DNA of 64,000 bases, taken from positions 248,001 through 312,000 of the forward strand of contig NC_008817.1 in the NCBI RefSeq assembly GCF_000015665.1, read 5' to 3'. The DNA is from Prochlorococcus marinus str. MIT 9515. GTDB lineage: Bacteria; Cyanobacteriota; Cyanobacteriia; PCC-6307; Cyanobiaceae. The translations under genes were made by a program, and so were the position numbers. The notes under the pieces are model-generated. The model had not been told where the DNA came from, did not search any database, and saw only the letters and a list, made by a program, of their open reading frames with translations. How positions within the stretch are numbered: position 1 is the first letter of the stretch; every line of letters begins with the position of its first letter. Shown here piece after piece: positions 9,984 to 19,360 of the stretch.

Positions 9984-10092
9984 AGGCATCCAGAAAAGAG
10001 AATTTAAAAAAAACATAAGATATTAGAAACTGTTACTGTTGATACAAGATATTTTCATCTGTCTCCTTAAATTTTTATTAGTAAAGAGATTC

Positions 10093-10827
10093 ATGTTGCC
10101 AACTTCTAGAGGATTTAATCGCTCCACTCAGCAACCATCCGGACAAAATACCATTAATACCGTTGGGGAAAGATTTCCAATTAATAAAACTTTAATGGAA
10201 GTAATAAAGGGCCTTGAAGGAGCCAGTACAGAAATGGTTGAAAGATCGAAAACAATATTTTCCCCTGGAGATCCTGCTGAGAGAGTTTACTTAATAAGAA
10301 GAGGAGCCGTCAGATTATCAAGAGTTTACGAATCTGGAGAAGAAATTACTGTTGCATTGTTAAGAGAAAATAGCCTGTTTGGCGTCTTATCTCTTTTAAC
10401 AGGACATAGGTCTGATCGTTTTTATCATGCAATAGCTTTTACGAGAGTTGAAGTGATTACGGCTCCTGCCAATTCTGTTTTGAGAGCAATTGAAGCAGAT
10501 GCATCTGTTGGTCTTTTACTATTGCAAGGCCTTTCAAGCAGGATTCTACAAACAGAAACAATGATTGAAACCCTCACACATAGAGATATGTCATCTCGCC
10601 TAGTAAGTTTTTTGATGGTTTTGTGTCGAGATTTTGGAGTGGCAAGTAAAAAGGGCATTACTATAGATTTGAAACTTTCTCATCAAGCAATAGCAGAGGC
10701 AATAGGTTCAACGAGAGTAACAATTACAAGATTATTAGGAGATTTGAAGGATTCAGGATTACTTACTATTGAAAAGAAAAAGATTACAGTTTTTGATCCA
10801 ATAGCACTTGCAAAAAGATTTAATTGA
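10093..10827 (+). CDS. ntcA: global nitrogen regulator NtcA (CRP family)
   Basis: CRP/FNR-family transcription factor that reads nitrogen status through 2-oxoglutarate and binds GTA-N8-TAC sites. 244 residues from [11 protein letters not shown]. The cyclic-nucleotide-type sensor domain contains [23 protein letters not shown] in positions 50-80. The dimer helix is about residues 130-160. The C-terminal helix-turn-helix is [22 protein letters not shown] chose ATG 10093; the in-frame extension to 10039 adds 18 residues with no family resemblance. It is divergent from the cobO-like/dcd/thyX operon and followed by the DUF3084 gene 52 bp later. Confidence 0.96.
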   Translation: MLPTSRGFNRSTQQPSGQNTINTVGERFPINKTLMEVIKGLEGASTEMVERSKTIFSPGDPAERVYLIRRGAVRLSRVYESGEEITVALLRENSLFGVLSLLTGHRSDRFYHAIAFTRVEVITAPANSVLRAIEADASVGLLLLQGLSSRILQTETMIETLTHRDMSSRLVSFLMVLCRDFGVASKKGITIDLKLSHQAIAEAIGSTRVTITRLLGDLKDSGLLTIEKKKITVFDPIALAKRFN

Positions 10828-10879
10828 AAATTAATCAATTAATTATCTATTATGTTATTAGTAAATAAATACAAATATT

Positions 10880-11851
10880 GTGTCTGGTTGGCTTTTTATT
10901 ATTTTTTTATTATTACTTGGAGGTTTAATTTCAACATTAGGTGACTTGTTAGGTTCCAAGATTGGTAAAGCTAGATTTAGTGTTTTAAAATTAAGACCAA
11001 AAAAAACTGCAATTTTAATAACAATTTTGACTGGTAGCTTGATAAGCGCATCATCATTATTCCTAATGATATTAGTAAATAGACAGCTAAGAGTAGGCCT
11101 TTTCAAGTTAGGCGATCTACAGAAAAAACTTCAGGAAAGTAAACAAGTTTTGATACCTTTAAAAAAAGAAAGATCAATATTAGAAAATAAAATTAAAGCT
11201 AAAGAGACAGAATTCAAACAACTTGAAAGGAATATAATAGCTTTAAGGAGTGGCAAATTTGTTATTAGAAGTGGGCAATCTTTAATTATTTCCGAAATTA
11301 CTTCCTCTAGCCAAGAGGATATTAAATCTCAAATAGAAAATATTATTATCAATGCCAATAAATACACTCACAAGATAGTAAAGCCAGAAAGTAAAAATAT
11401 TAAAAATTTATTGTTATTAAGAAAAAATCATATTGAAGAGATGCAAAATACTATTTTAAAAGGTGGTAATTGGGTTATTAATATAAAATCTGTCAGGAAT
11501 GTTTTAAAAGGTGAAAATTATGTTTATGCTTTTCCCGAGATAACAGAGAACAAAATAATAGTTAGAAAAGGTGAAAAAATCACGAAAATTGATTTCAAAG
11601 AAGAAAATTTTAATAAAAAAGATTTTGGTGATAAGGTCAATTTCTTACTTTCCTCTAGTTTGGCTGAAGTTAAGAGAAGAGGTTCTCTTACAAATGAAAT
11701 AAAATTGCGAAGCGATTCTGTTAAAGAATTACGAGATTTCTTAAACAAAAATGATAAAATTAATTTTGAATTAGAAGCAGTATCTATTAGTAATAGCAAG
11801 ACAGCGCAACCTGTAATTATTAAATTAAATATAAATTATCCACAATCTTAA
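10880..11851 (+). CDS. DUF3084 family membrane/coiled-coil protein
   Basis: 323 residues starting at GTG 10880. Two transmembrane segments occur at about 3-22 and 47-68, joined by the conserved LLGSKIGKARFSVLKLRPKK loop. A coiled coil follows at about 77-125 (KLQESKQVLIPLKKERSILE...), then a mixed alpha/beta C-terminal domain. This is the cyanobacterial DUF3084 architecture; its function is not known. Its stop codon directly abuts the start of the RuvC-like gene (TAA then ATG), so the two are probably co-translated. Confidence 0.75.
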   Translation: MSGWLFIIFLLLLGGLISTLGDLLGSKIGKARFSVLKLRPKKTAILITILTGSLISASSLFLMILVNRQLRVGLFKLGDLQKKLQESKQVLIPLKKERSILENKIKAKETEFKQLERNIIALRSGKFVIRSGQSLIISEITSSSQEDIKSQIENIIINANKYTHKIVKPESKNIKNLLLLRKNHIEEMQNTILKGGNWVINIKSVRNVLKGENYVYAFPEITENKIIVRKGEKITKIDFKEENFNKKDFGDKVNFLLSSSLAEVKRRGSLTNEIKLRSDSVKELRDFLNKNDKINFELEAVSISNSKTAQPVIIKLNINYPQS

Positions 11852-12289
11852 ATGTCTATAATTTTAGCTATTGATCCCGGTATATCGAAATGTGGAGTAA
11901 TAGTAGCTGACCTAACAGAAAAAAAAGTTTATGAAGCAGTAGTTATAAATAGCTGTTTACTTTTAAAATACGTAAAAAAAAAATATCAAGACCAAAAAAA
12001 TATTCAATGTCTCATTGGTAATGGAACAAGCAGTGAAATTTATATAAATGACTTGAATCAAATGGTACCTAATGTGATCATTGCTGAAGAAAAAAATTCA
12101 ACTTTTAGAGCCAAGCAAAGATATTTTGAAATTTTCCCCTTATTGGGGATCAAATGTTTTTTGCCCAGAGAAATATTTATTTTGAATAAAAATTTAGATG
12201 CATTAGCTGCATTAATTATCATGGAGGATTATTTCCAAGTTAAATTTGATTTCAGTAAAAAAATTAAAACTAAAACTTGGCTGAAATAG
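11852..12289 (+). CDS. RuvC/YqgF-like RNase H-fold protein
   Basis: 145 residues. The N-terminal IILAIDPGISKCG is the first strand and catalytic-Asp motif of RuvC/RuvX-type nucleases. Later come LIGNGTSS (strand 4), VIIAEEKNS with an acidic pair, and LNKNLDALAALIIM with the final Asp. The acidic residues expected of the fold are thus present. It is too short and divergent to be RuvC itself and lacks the RuvX sequence pattern, so the substrate is unknown. It abuts DUF3084 with no gap. Its 3' end overlaps the convergent DUF3146 gene by 20 bp. Confidence 0.65.
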   Translation: MSIILAIDPGISKCGVIVADLTEKKVYEAVVINSCLLLKYVKKKYQDQKNIQCLIGNGTSSEIYINDLNQMVPNVIIAEEKNSTFRAKQRYFEIFPLLGIKCFLPREIFILNKNLDALAALIIMEDYFQVKFDFSKKIKTKTWLK

Positions 12290-12527
12290 TGAATTTGTAT
12301 TCATTTCCAGCTTCGAGCTCATAATCTTTTTTTAAAAGGAATCTCAATAATGAGTCTTCAATTAATGCTCTTCCTAAAGGTGGTTTTACCATCAAGATTC
12401 CTTTACCAAATGACCATGTGAATTGCCACTTGAAATCGCTTGCTTCTACAACTCCTTTTAATTCTTTTTTAATGAAACAGTACTCTTTAACACTTACGTT
12501 TGCTGTAGTCTCAGGTTTAGATTTCAT
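12270..12527 (-). CDS. DUF3146 family protein
   Basis: An 85-residue soluble protein with the pattern PETTA-V...KWQFTWSF...PPLGRALIEDSLLRFL...DYELEAGNEYKFTISA. This is the cyanobacterial DUF3146 signature as I recall it; function unknown. It is predicted to be mostly beta strand. It lies 13 bp downstream of pth on the same strand and overlaps the RuvC-like gene tail-to-tail. Confidence 0.75.
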   Translation of the reverse strand: MKSKPETTANVSVKEYCFIKKELKGVVEASDFKWQFTWSFGKGILMVKPPLGRALIEDSLLRFLLKKDYELEAGNEYKFTISAKF

Positions 12528-12540
12528 TATATTTAATCTT

Positions 12541-13140
12541 TTATTTGTGGAAAGAATTTAATTCGCTAATAATATAATCTTCATTTTTAATATCTAATTC
12601 TTCTAGTGATTCAATTACTTTTTGATAAACTTTTTCTAACGTAGAATTCTCTTGAGAAGAAATATTCCCTAAGACGTGGGAAATCGTGTTCAGTTGTTTC
12701 TTTGTTTCATTAATGGGAGGCGATCCTATACCTATTTTTATTCTATTGAAATTTTCAGTCTGTAATTTATTTATGATATCTTTCAGGCCATTATGTCCTC
12801 CAGAACTTCCTTTTTTTCTGAATCTAATCTTACCCAGAGGCAGATCGATATCATCAACTATTATAAAAACCTTATCCAAACTGATCTTGTACCAATCCAC
12901 TATTGCCTTCACAGCATCTCCACTATTATTCATATAAGTGTGAGGCATAAATAACTTATAGATAGAATCATTTATTTTGAATTCTGTATATCTGCTTTTC
13001 AGCTTATTTTTTAGAGTAAATTGTGCATCATATTTTTTTGAAAAAGTTTCTAACAACAAAAATCCAATATTATGCCTGCTTTTGATATATTGTTTACCAG
13101 GATTACCTAAACCAATAATAAATACCTCATTATCCTTCAT
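12541..13140 (-). CDS. pth: peptidyl-tRNA hydrolase
   Basis: Recycles peptidyl-tRNA released from stalled ribosomes. 199 residues. GLGNPGKQYIKSRHNIGF is at the N-terminus with the catalytic His in RHN. It also has MPHTYMNNSG, then VDDIDLPLGKIRFRKKGSSGGHNGLKD and the family region RIKIGIGSPP. All key motifs are intact. Confidence 0.96.
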   Translation of the reverse strand: MKDNEVFIIGLGNPGKQYIKSRHNIGFLLLETFSKKYDAQFTLKNKLKSRYTEFKINDSIYKLFMPHTYMNNSGDAVKAIVDWYKISLDKVFIIVDDIDLPLGKIRFRKKGSSGGHNGLKDIINKLQTENFNRIKIGIGSPPINETKKQLNTISHVLGNISSQENSTLEKVYQKVIESLEELDIKNEDYIISELNSFHK

Positions 13141-13307
13141 AATTTCAATTTATATCTAAAGTTTTTAAATTATAAATATAGGAAATTAGTGAAAGTTTTT
13201 CTAATGTGTATGACAACACAATTTATATAAGATTTGAATATGTATTTTTTGATATTCTAGAATTACCTATGCGATAAAGTAGTTCAATCTATAGAAATTC
13301 AATATAT

Positions 13308-13508
13308 CTAATTGCCATTCCAATCAACTGAGAAACCTTGTAGGAGCAATGATTGATTATAAATTTGTAGGAGTATAACTAGGAAAACTAATAAAAGTAA
13401 ACCTATGACAGTCATAATAGGAACAGCTCCCCATCCAGGAACAACTTTTCCTTGTCCTGAGTTTCCAATAGCTTTCAGAAGAGTACCTAATGCAGTTTTT
13501 TGGCCCAT
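13308..13508 (-). CDS. psbH: photosystem II reaction centre protein H
   Basis: 66 residues beginning [12 protein letters not shown], then a stromal segment with VVPGWGAVP, one transmembrane helix ([21 protein letters not shown]) and a short lumenal tail. Stabilises the PSII core and QB site. An in-frame extension upstream to 13697 exists but lies antisense to psbN and has no PsbH-like sequence, so I start at 13508. The gene is divergent from psbN with 79 bp between start codons. Confidence 0.96.
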   Translation of the reverse strand: MGQKTALGTLLKAIGNSGQGKVVPGWGAVPIMTVIGLLLLVFLVILLQIYNQSLLLQGFSVDWNGN

Positions 13509-13587
13509 AGTAATTTCTCTAAATCGAATATATTTCGTTATTGTATAAGAACTAATACATAAATTGTTCACAAACTTATTAAAATTG

Positions 13588-13740
13588 ATGCAAACTTTAT
13601 CATCCGCACCAGATCCAGCTGTTTCTGTAGCCGTTACAATCCTTGCTGTGTTATTGGCTTTAACAGGTTTTGGACTATGGACAGCATTTGGTCCCAAGGC
13701 TACAAAGTTAACTGATCCTTGGGATGATCATGATGATTAA
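13588..13740 (+). CDS. psbN: PsbN, PSII assembly protein
   Basis: 50 residues: [20 protein letters not shown] at the N-terminus, one transmembrane helix through [15 protein letters not shown], and the DPWDDHDD end. PsbN is needed for PSII assembly and repair rather than being a stable subunit. It faces psbH head to head, the usual cyanobacterial and plastid arrangement. psbI follows 131 bp later on the same strand. Confidence 0.95.
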   Translation: MQTLSSAPDPAVSVAVTILAVLLALTGFGLWTAFGPKATKLTDPWDDHDD

Positions 13741-13871
13741 CTATTTAATTTGAAATTTTATAAGCTTTATAAAGTATTTCAAAATTTACCAAAAATACAA
13801 AAAGTAAACCTTTTATCATAAATTAAATATAGATTTAATAGGATATAAATCTGTTAGCACTCGTAAATTCT

Positions 13872-14000
13872 ATGCTTGCCCTTAAAATTTCTGTATACAC
13901 AATTGTATTTTTCTTTGTTGGTATATTCCTTTTCGGATTTTTAGCAAGTGATCCGACTAGAACTCCAAATAGAAAAGATTTAGAAAGTCCTCAGGATTAA
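13872..14000 (+). CDS. psbI: photosystem II reaction centre protein I
   Basis: 42 residues: [36 protein letters not shown] and the tail LESPQD. This is a typical PsbI with one transmembrane helix and a stromal tail containing the [10 protein letters not shown] signature. PsbI binds D1 early in PSII assembly. The start is ATG at 13872. Confidence 0.95.
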
Positions 14001-14022
14001 TTTTTTTTAATCTAGTCACATT

Positions 14023-15807
14023 TTGAATATAAGGAATTTTATAAAAGCTATATCTCTTGTTTCTTCATTAATAAACTTTTCCTCACTTGGAAAAACTATT
14101 GAACTTATTGATATCGAAACCAAGAATACTTTTCAAACTAAGACATATTATTTTGACAATTCAAAGGAAACTCAGGAAGAATTATTAAAAAAAAATAATA
14201 ACAATCTAATAATAAATTCTGAAGTTAATATTAATAAAATTTTTAGAAATAATTCTCCATTATTATTGGTAAATTCTAGTATTACCAAAAAAGAGTTAGA
14301 GATTCAATCTCAAATACAATCTGAAGAGAATAATATCCTGAATGCAGAAGGTAATGTTCTGGTTACTTATAAAGGGAACATTCTGAAAGCAGATAGCCTT
14401 ATTTACGATAAAACGAATAAGATCATTATTGCCAATGGAAATGTGTCTTTGAATATTGGAGAACAATTATTCAAAATGGTTAGCTTAAAATATGATTTCA
14501 ATAATAGAAAGGGTTATTTGTTAGATGTTAAGGGATTAATTAAGACAGATAATCTGATTGATGATTTGTTTTCTAATTTTGAAAATTCAGATGCTAAAAA
14601 AATTGAAATTTTAAAAGAAATCAAAAAAGATAAAGTTAGGCATACGCCAAAAAGTATTGAGAATTGGGTATTATTTACAGATAGAATTAATATTTCTGGA
14701 AATAAATGGACAAGTGTTAAAACTACATTAACTAATGATTTGCTTGAATTAAAGCAAGTCAAGATTGAAGTCAATGCTCTTGAAGCTATTGCAAGAAATG
14801 AAGAACTGAAATTTAAATCTTCTGTAAACTTTTTAGTTTTAGATGAAAAAATCAATATTCCTTTTTGGTTTGGAGACAGAACTTTAACTAAAGAAATTAG
14901 GTATGAAAATAGATGGAATATTGGATTTGATAACGTTGATAAGGATGGATTTTTTATTGGTAGAAAACTTAATTCAATCAATATATTTGATGATTTCATT
15001 TTAGATTTAGAACCACAATTTTTAATTCAACGATCACTTAAAGGATATACAAAAAGTTTTGTGAGCCAAGGAGATTCTATAACTGCAGATAAGGTTAAAA
15101 GAGATGTAACATTGAAAGATTATTTTGCTCTCAATTCTCAAATCAAAGGGAAAATTAATAAATGGACTTTAGAAATAGATCAGCAAAATAATTCGTTTGA
15201 TCCTGAGAAGTTTTCAGACTCTATTAGATTTAAAGCTAATTTAAGTAAAGATATTTATTTTTTGAATTCAAAATGGAAAAAAAGTTTCTACGGTATCTAT
15301 AGAGATAGGGTATGGAATGGTTCTATAGGTGAAACTGAAATTTACTCAGCCTATGGTTCTAAATTAGAAAAACAAAATTCTTGGGTTTCTAATGGAATTA
15401 GTAAAACTGAGATATTGTCTTTAGGATTGGCAAGTTTTAAGGGAGAAGCCTTAAATAGTAAAAATTTGGTTAGATCTACAAAAGGTAATTTCTTTTATTT
15501 GTTAGATCAAAAATTCCCAATAATTGTTGATGAATCTACAAATGAATTTATTGATAGTTCATATAATTACATTCCAAAACCAATCAAGAAAGGACTTAGC
15601 CTTAATACTAAATTAGAATTATTGTATTCTTTTTACGATAGTGGCAATAATCAACAGTACGTGGGTTTCGGTGCTGGTCCGGAATTTGTGTTTGGGGATT
15701 TCAAAAAAAATCTTTCGACTATACCAAAATTAGCTTATTACCTTTTTATAAATAAAAGCGGAGAAGTATGTTTAAGTTTGATCAAATTTCTGATAAATTT
15801 ACTTTAG
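14023..15807 (+). CDS. LptD-like DUF3769 outer-membrane protein, 5' part of a frameshifted gene
   Basis: 594 residues from TTG 14023, with a hydrophobic N-terminal segment that could be a signal sequence. Residues about 100-190 have the OstA/LptA-type repeat pattern (LNAEGNVLVTYKGNILKADS, ANGNVSLNIGEQLF). The rest alternates beta strands as expected for a DUF3769 barrel, the cyanobacterial counterpart of LptD. The last 12 or so codons (after FINKSGE) are out of register. The barrel's end, ending in phenylalanine-rich FGFQ, continues in another frame from 15768. The gene is therefore broken by a one-base change near 15762-15767, unless the base is a sequencing error or a -1 frameshift is used. 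Confidence 0.75.
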   Translation: MNIRNFIKAISLVSSLINFSSLGKTIELIDIETKNTFQTKTYYFDNSKETQEELLKKNNNNLIINSEVNINKIFRNNSPLLLVNSSITKKELEIQSQIQSEENNILNAEGNVLVTYKGNILKADSLIYDKTNKIIIANGNVSLNIGEQLFKMVSLKYDFNNRKGYLLDVKGLIKTDNLIDDLFSNFENSDAKKIEILKEIKKDKVRHTPKSIENWVLFTDRINISGNKWTSVKTTLTNDLLELKQVKIEVNALEAIARNEELKFKSSVNFLVLDEKINIPFWFGDRTLTKEIRYENRWNIGFDNVDKDGFFIGRKLNSINIFDDFILDLEPQFLIQRSLKGYTKSFVSQGDSITADKVKRDVTLKDYFALNSQIKGKINKWTLEIDQQNNSFDPEKFSDSIRFKANLSKDIYFLNSKWKKSFYGIYRDRVWNGSIGETEIYSAYGSKLEKQNSWVSNGISKTEILSLGLASFKGEALNSKNLVRSTKGNFFYLLDQKFPIIVDESTNEFIDSSYNYIPKPIKKGLSLNTKLELLYSFYDSGNNQQYVGFGAGPEFVFGDFKKNLSTIPKLAYYLFINKSGEVCLSLIKFLINLL

Positions 15808-16016
15808 ATATTGCCTTTGACCAACAGTTGTTTGGACCGCTTATTCTAAAAAATTCTGCAACTCTAAATTTAGATAGTGATTCAAAAGATTATGGAGATT
15901 TCATAAATTCTAGAATCTCGTTAAATTGGAAAAAAAGATCCTATGAATTTGGCATCTTTTATCAAGCGCATAATGAAGCAGGGGGTATAGCTTTTACTTT
16001 ATTTGGCTTCCAATAG
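15768..16016 (+). CDS. DUF3769 protein, 3' part in a shifted frame
   Basis: 82 residues from an internal ATG: MFKFDQISDKFTLDIAFDQ, GPLILKNSATLNLD, ISLNWKKRSYEFGIFYQAHNE, then GGIAFTLFGFQ. The alternating hydrophobic pattern and terminal aromatic residue are those of the last strands of an outer-membrane barrel. It belongs to the DUF3769 protein encoded just upstream. Reading -1 after GGA GAA gives AGT ATG TTT AAG and rejoins the two parts (KSGE-SMFKF). On its own it is unlikely to be functional. Confidence 0.7.
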   Translation: MFKFDQISDKFTLDIAFDQQLFGPLILKNSATLNLDSDSKDYGDFINSRISLNWKKRSYEFGIFYQAHNEAGGIAFTLFGFQ

Positions 16017-16019
16017 GTT

Positions 16020-16640
16020 TTAGAAATTAGAATTGAATTTAATATAAGGTAATTCATTCAATTTTTTTTCAATTAAATCATTATTTTCAATTAATTTTGA
16101 TGTGGTATCCCATTCGCCCGATAAAAACATTTTTCTTGATGTTTCTTTTATTTCAAGATCAAATTTTAAATCTTTTGATAATGCAACTGATTTTAAAAGG
16201 TCAACCTCAAAAAATAAAGCTTTATTATTGATATATTTTTGGATAATTTGTATTGATTTCTTAGAAAGAGTAAAACATGGAACACCAATCGCAATGCAAT
16301 TGCTATAAAAAATATCCGCGAAACTTTCGCCAATGATTGCCTTAATGCCCCATCTCATTAATGCTTGGGGAGCATGTTCTCTGCTTGAACCACATCCAAA
16401 ATTACTGTTAACAATGAGTATCGAGGCACCTTTATTAGCCTCTAAATCAAAAGGATGTTTTCCTTTAAGAGCTTTGCGATCGTCATCAAAAACAGATTTT
16501 CCTAAGGAATCAAAATTTACACATTTTAAAAAACGAGCGGGTATTATTCTATCAGTATCAATATCATCTCCAACTAATGAGATGCATTTACCATTTAATT
16601 GTGAAAATCTACCTATAGGGGGGGTGAATTTAACGTTCAT
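16020..16640 (-). CDS. leuD: 3-isopropylmalate dehydratase small subunit
   Basis: Forms the isomerase of leucine synthesis with LeuC. 206 residues. Landmarks are [35 protein letters not shown] and [14 protein letters not shown], the swivel-domain motifs of the aconitase family. Its start overlaps the leuC stop by 4 bp, so the subunits are translationally coupled. Confidence 0.96.
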   Translation of the reverse strand: MNVKFTPPIGRFSQLNGKCISLVGDDIDTDRIIPARFLKCVNFDSLGKSVFDDDRKALKGKHPFDLEANKGASILIVNSNFGCGSSREHAPQALMRWGIKAIIGESFADIFYSNCIAIGVPCFTLSKKSIQIIQKYINNKALFFEVDLLKSVALSKDLKFDLEIKETSRKMFLSGEWDTTSKLIENNDLIEKKLNELPYIKFNSNF

Positions 16641-18046
16641 TTATTTAGAAAATCTCTAACATCACTTACTTTTCCCTTTATAGCAGCAGCAGCTACCATC
16701 GCAGGGCTCATTAAAAGCGTTCTACCGCTCGGAGATCCTTGTCTCCCTTTGAAATTTCTATTGCTCGAGCTTGCACTTACTTGGTTACCTATTAATTTGT
16801 CAGAATTCATTGCTAAACACATCGAACATCCTGGCTCTCTCCACTGAAAACCTGCATCTATGAAAACTTTATCAAGACCCTCCTCTTTCGCTTCTTTTGC
16901 AACCCTCTCTGATCCTGGAACCACAAAAGCTTTGATATTTTTTGCTATTTTATGATTCCCTAATACTCGAGCAGCAACTCTTAGATCACTGATTCTTCCA
17001 TTAGTGCAACTACCTATAAAACAAACATCGATAGGAGTATCTTTTATTGGTTGTCCAGGTTTGAAACCCATATATTCATAAGCCTCCCCAGCAATAAACT
17101 GATCATTTGGATGTATTTCTCCCAATGAAGGGATTTTCTGGCTAATGCCTATACTTTGTCCAGGAGTAATACCCCATGTAACAGTAGGTTCCACTCTTGA
17201 GGCATCTATTTTGATAACGTCATCAAAAATAGAATTCTCATTACTTTGTAATGATTTCCACCACTTAATAGCCTTATCCCAATTTTCATTTTGAGGCGAG
17301 CATAATTTATCCTTGATGTAACTAAAGGTTTTTTCATCAGGATTTATATAACCGCATCTTGCTCCTCCTTCAATAGACATATTGCATATTGTCATCCTCT
17401 CTTCCATTGATAATGCACTTATAGCTGGGCCCGCAAATTCATAGGCATAACCTACTCCAGCTTTTACTCCAAGATGATTAATTATATGTAGTACTAAATC
17501 TTTAGCATAAATTCCATTGGATAATTTATTCTCACACCAAATTTGCCTAACTTTTAGCTTATTCATAGCAATCGTTTGACTAGCAAGGACATCTCTTACT
17601 TGACTAGTACCAATGCCAAAAGCTATTGATCCAAAGGCTCCATGTGTTGATGTATGAGAATCTCCACAGGCTATAGTCATGCCTGGCTGTGTTAATCCAA
17701 GTTCTGGAGCTACTACATGTACAATTCCTTGCTTACCACTACCAATATTAAAAAATTTAATTTTGTGTTCGAAACAATTCTTTTCTAGAGTATCAATCAT
17801 TTGTTCAGCCAGATTATCTCTAAAAGGCCTGTTTTGATTATCTGTTGGGACGATATGATCAACTGTTGCAACAGTCCTATTTGGAAATTTGACTTTTAAA
17901 TTTTTATCTTTTAAAGCTCCAAACGCTTGGGGGCTAGTAACTTCATGAATAAGGTGAAGACCGATAAAGATTTGATCCGAGCCACCAGGAAGATTTGCAA
18001 CTTTGTGTAATTCCCAGACTTTATCAAATAAGGTATCTTGACTCAA
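16637..18046 (-). CDS. leuC: 3-isopropylmalate dehydratase large subunit
   Basis: 469 residues, normal length. Carries the 4Fe-4S ligands of the aconitase family: Cys in [10 protein letters not shown] and the pair in [11 protein letters not shown]. Also has [12 protein letters not shown] and the substrate-binding [11 protein letters not shown]. Isomerises 2- to 3-isopropylmalate in leucine synthesis. It is the first gene of the leuCD pair and follows cinA by 12 bp. Confidence 0.97.
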   Translation of the reverse strand: MSQDTLFDKVWELHKVANLPGGSDQIFIGLHLIHEVTSPQAFGALKDKNLKVKFPNRTVATVDHIVPTDNQNRPFRDNLAEQMIDTLEKNCFEHKIKFFNIGSGKQGIVHVVAPELGLTQPGMTIACGDSHTSTHGAFGSIAFGIGTSQVRDVLASQTIAMNKLKVRQIWCENKLSNGIYAKDLVLHIINHLGVKAGVGYAYEFAGPAISALSMEERMTICNMSIEGGARCGYINPDEKTFSYIKDKLCSPQNENWDKAIKWWKSLQSNENSIFDDVIKIDASRVEPTVTWGITPGQSIGISQKIPSLGEIHPNDQFIAGEAYEYMGFKPGQPIKDTPIDVCFIGSCTNGRISDLRVAARVLGNHKIAKNIKAFVVPGSERVAKEAKEEGLDKVFIDAGFQWREPGCSMCLAMNSDKLIGNQVSASSSNRNFKGRQGSPSGRTLLMSPAMVAAAAIKGKVSDVRDFLNK

Positions 18047-18058
18047 TTTGAAAAAAAG

Positions 18059-19360
18059 TTACTTACTTTTAGATAATAAGATTAATCGAAGACTGTTTAA
18101 ACACACATTTACACTTAGTCTTTGAATTTCAACTCTATTTCTAGTGGAGCTAAATATTTTTTTGATATTAGTTATGTGATTATTTGGTCCTGCTATTGAG
18201 ATATAAACTATTCCAACGGGCTTTTCTTTACTACCTCCACTGGGTCCTGCAATACCACTAATTGCTATTGACCAATCAGAATTTAGTTTCTCTCTTGCAT
18301 TAATCGTCATATCTTGAGCAATCTCTTCAGATACAGCACCGTATTTTTTTATCCTATCTTCAGGAATATTTAATAATGATTGTTTAAGTTCATTACTGTA
18401 AGAAATAATACTACCTTTGAAAACTTGAGAGGATCCTGATACTTTTGTAATAGTTGAAGAGAGAAGACCTCCAGTACAGGATTCTGCAAAACCTAAAGAT
18501 TCTTTTCTTTTGAGTAATTCCTTAATTAACACGCTTGATAAAGTCTCATTATCTTCACCAAATATAAACTTTGAAAACTCTTTTTTTAACTCCTCTTTCA
18601 CTGGTTTAATTAAATTTTTTGCTTGAAGTTCATTTGTAGCTCTTGCGGTTATTCTAAGCTTCAGCTCTCCTAAATTGGCATATGGTGCAACTGTTGGGTT
18701 TTTAAGTTTCAAAAGGTTATCTATCTTTTCTGAGACTTTAGATTCTCCTATTCCAGAAAAATTAAGAGTATTTGAGAAAAATATATAACCATCTGAAAAG
18801 TTTTTTTGAATATAGTCAATTGCTGTTTCTTTCCACATTACTTTCATTTCACTTGGTACTCCAGGAAAAGTTAATATAGTAAATCCCTTTTTTGGTTTCC
18901 AAATCATCCCAGGAGCAGTGCCTCTAGGATTATGAATTATTTGAGCATCTTTTGGGAAGAAACATTGTTTTTTTAAGCTGGAGTTATTTTGAATTGAACT
19001 TGAAAGTGATAGCTTTTTTTTGATTTCGTCCCATAAAGATTCTCTTTCATATAGTGTGACATTAAAAGATTTAGCGATTGCTTCAGTAGTTAAGTCGTCT
19101 GGAGTAGGTCCTAGACCTCCTGTAGTAATCAATAGATCACTTCTTAAAGATATTTCTTTAATTAAATTACTGATCCTTTTGGAATTATCTCCAATAGTTG
19201 ACTGCCTGAAATGATTAAGTCCCAATGCTGATAGTTCCTCAGAAATCCACTGAGCATTAGTGTTGACTATATTTCCTAAAAGTAATTCAGTTCCTATTGA
19301 AAGAATTTCAACCCCTTTACAATTAGGTTCATTTGATCGATGATTCAAGTTTGGCTTCAT
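18059..19360 (-). CDS. cinA: CinA-family protein (nicotinamide-nucleotide amidase type)
   Basis: 433 residues in two domains. The N-terminal MoaB/MogA-like domain has [20 protein letters not shown] and [11 protein letters not shown]. The C-terminal CinA domain has [13 protein letters not shown] and [11 protein letters not shown], the NMN deamidase motifs. It may process damaged or free nicotinamide nucleotides. The predicted start overlaps the end of glyA by 32 bp. A shorter start nearer VEILSIGTE would remove the overlap, but no better start codon is evident. Confidence 0.92.
   Translation of the reverse strand: MKPNLNHRSNEPNCKGVEILSIGTELLLGNIVNTNAQWISEELSALGLNHFRQSTIGDNSKRISNLIKEISLRSDLLITTGGLGPTPDDLTTEAIAKSFNVTLYERESLWDEIKKKLSLSSSIQNNSSLKKQCFFPKDAQIIHNPRGTAPGMIWKPKKGFTILTFPGVPSEMKVMWKETAIDYIQKNFSDGYIFFSNTLNFSGIGESKVSEKIDNLLKLKNPTVAPYANLGELKLRITARATNELQAKNLIKPVKEELKKEFSKFIFGEDNETLSSVLIKELLKRKESLGFAESCTGGLLSSTITKVSGSSQVFKGSIISYSNELKQSLLNIPEDRIKKYGAVSEEIAQDMTINAREKLNSDWSIAISGIAGPSGGSKEKPVGIVYISIAGPNNHITNIKKIFSSTRNRVEIQRLSVNVCLNSLRLILLSKSK

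Noticed and set aside
10039-10092. A longer ntcA reading frame starting 18 codons upstream.
   Set aside because: The added residues are hydrophobic and unlike any NtcA N-terminus. The 244-residue form starting MLPTSRGF is the expected length.
13509-13697. An in-frame upstream extension of psbH, antisense to psbN, giving a 129-residue reading frame.
   Set aside because: The added residues have no PsbH-like sequence, and the antisense strand encodes an unmistakable PsbN. The true psbH start is 13508.
16333-16659. Open frame of 108 codons antisense to leuD.
   Set aside because: leuD is intact on the other strand with all motifs; the antisense frame shows no recognisable domain.
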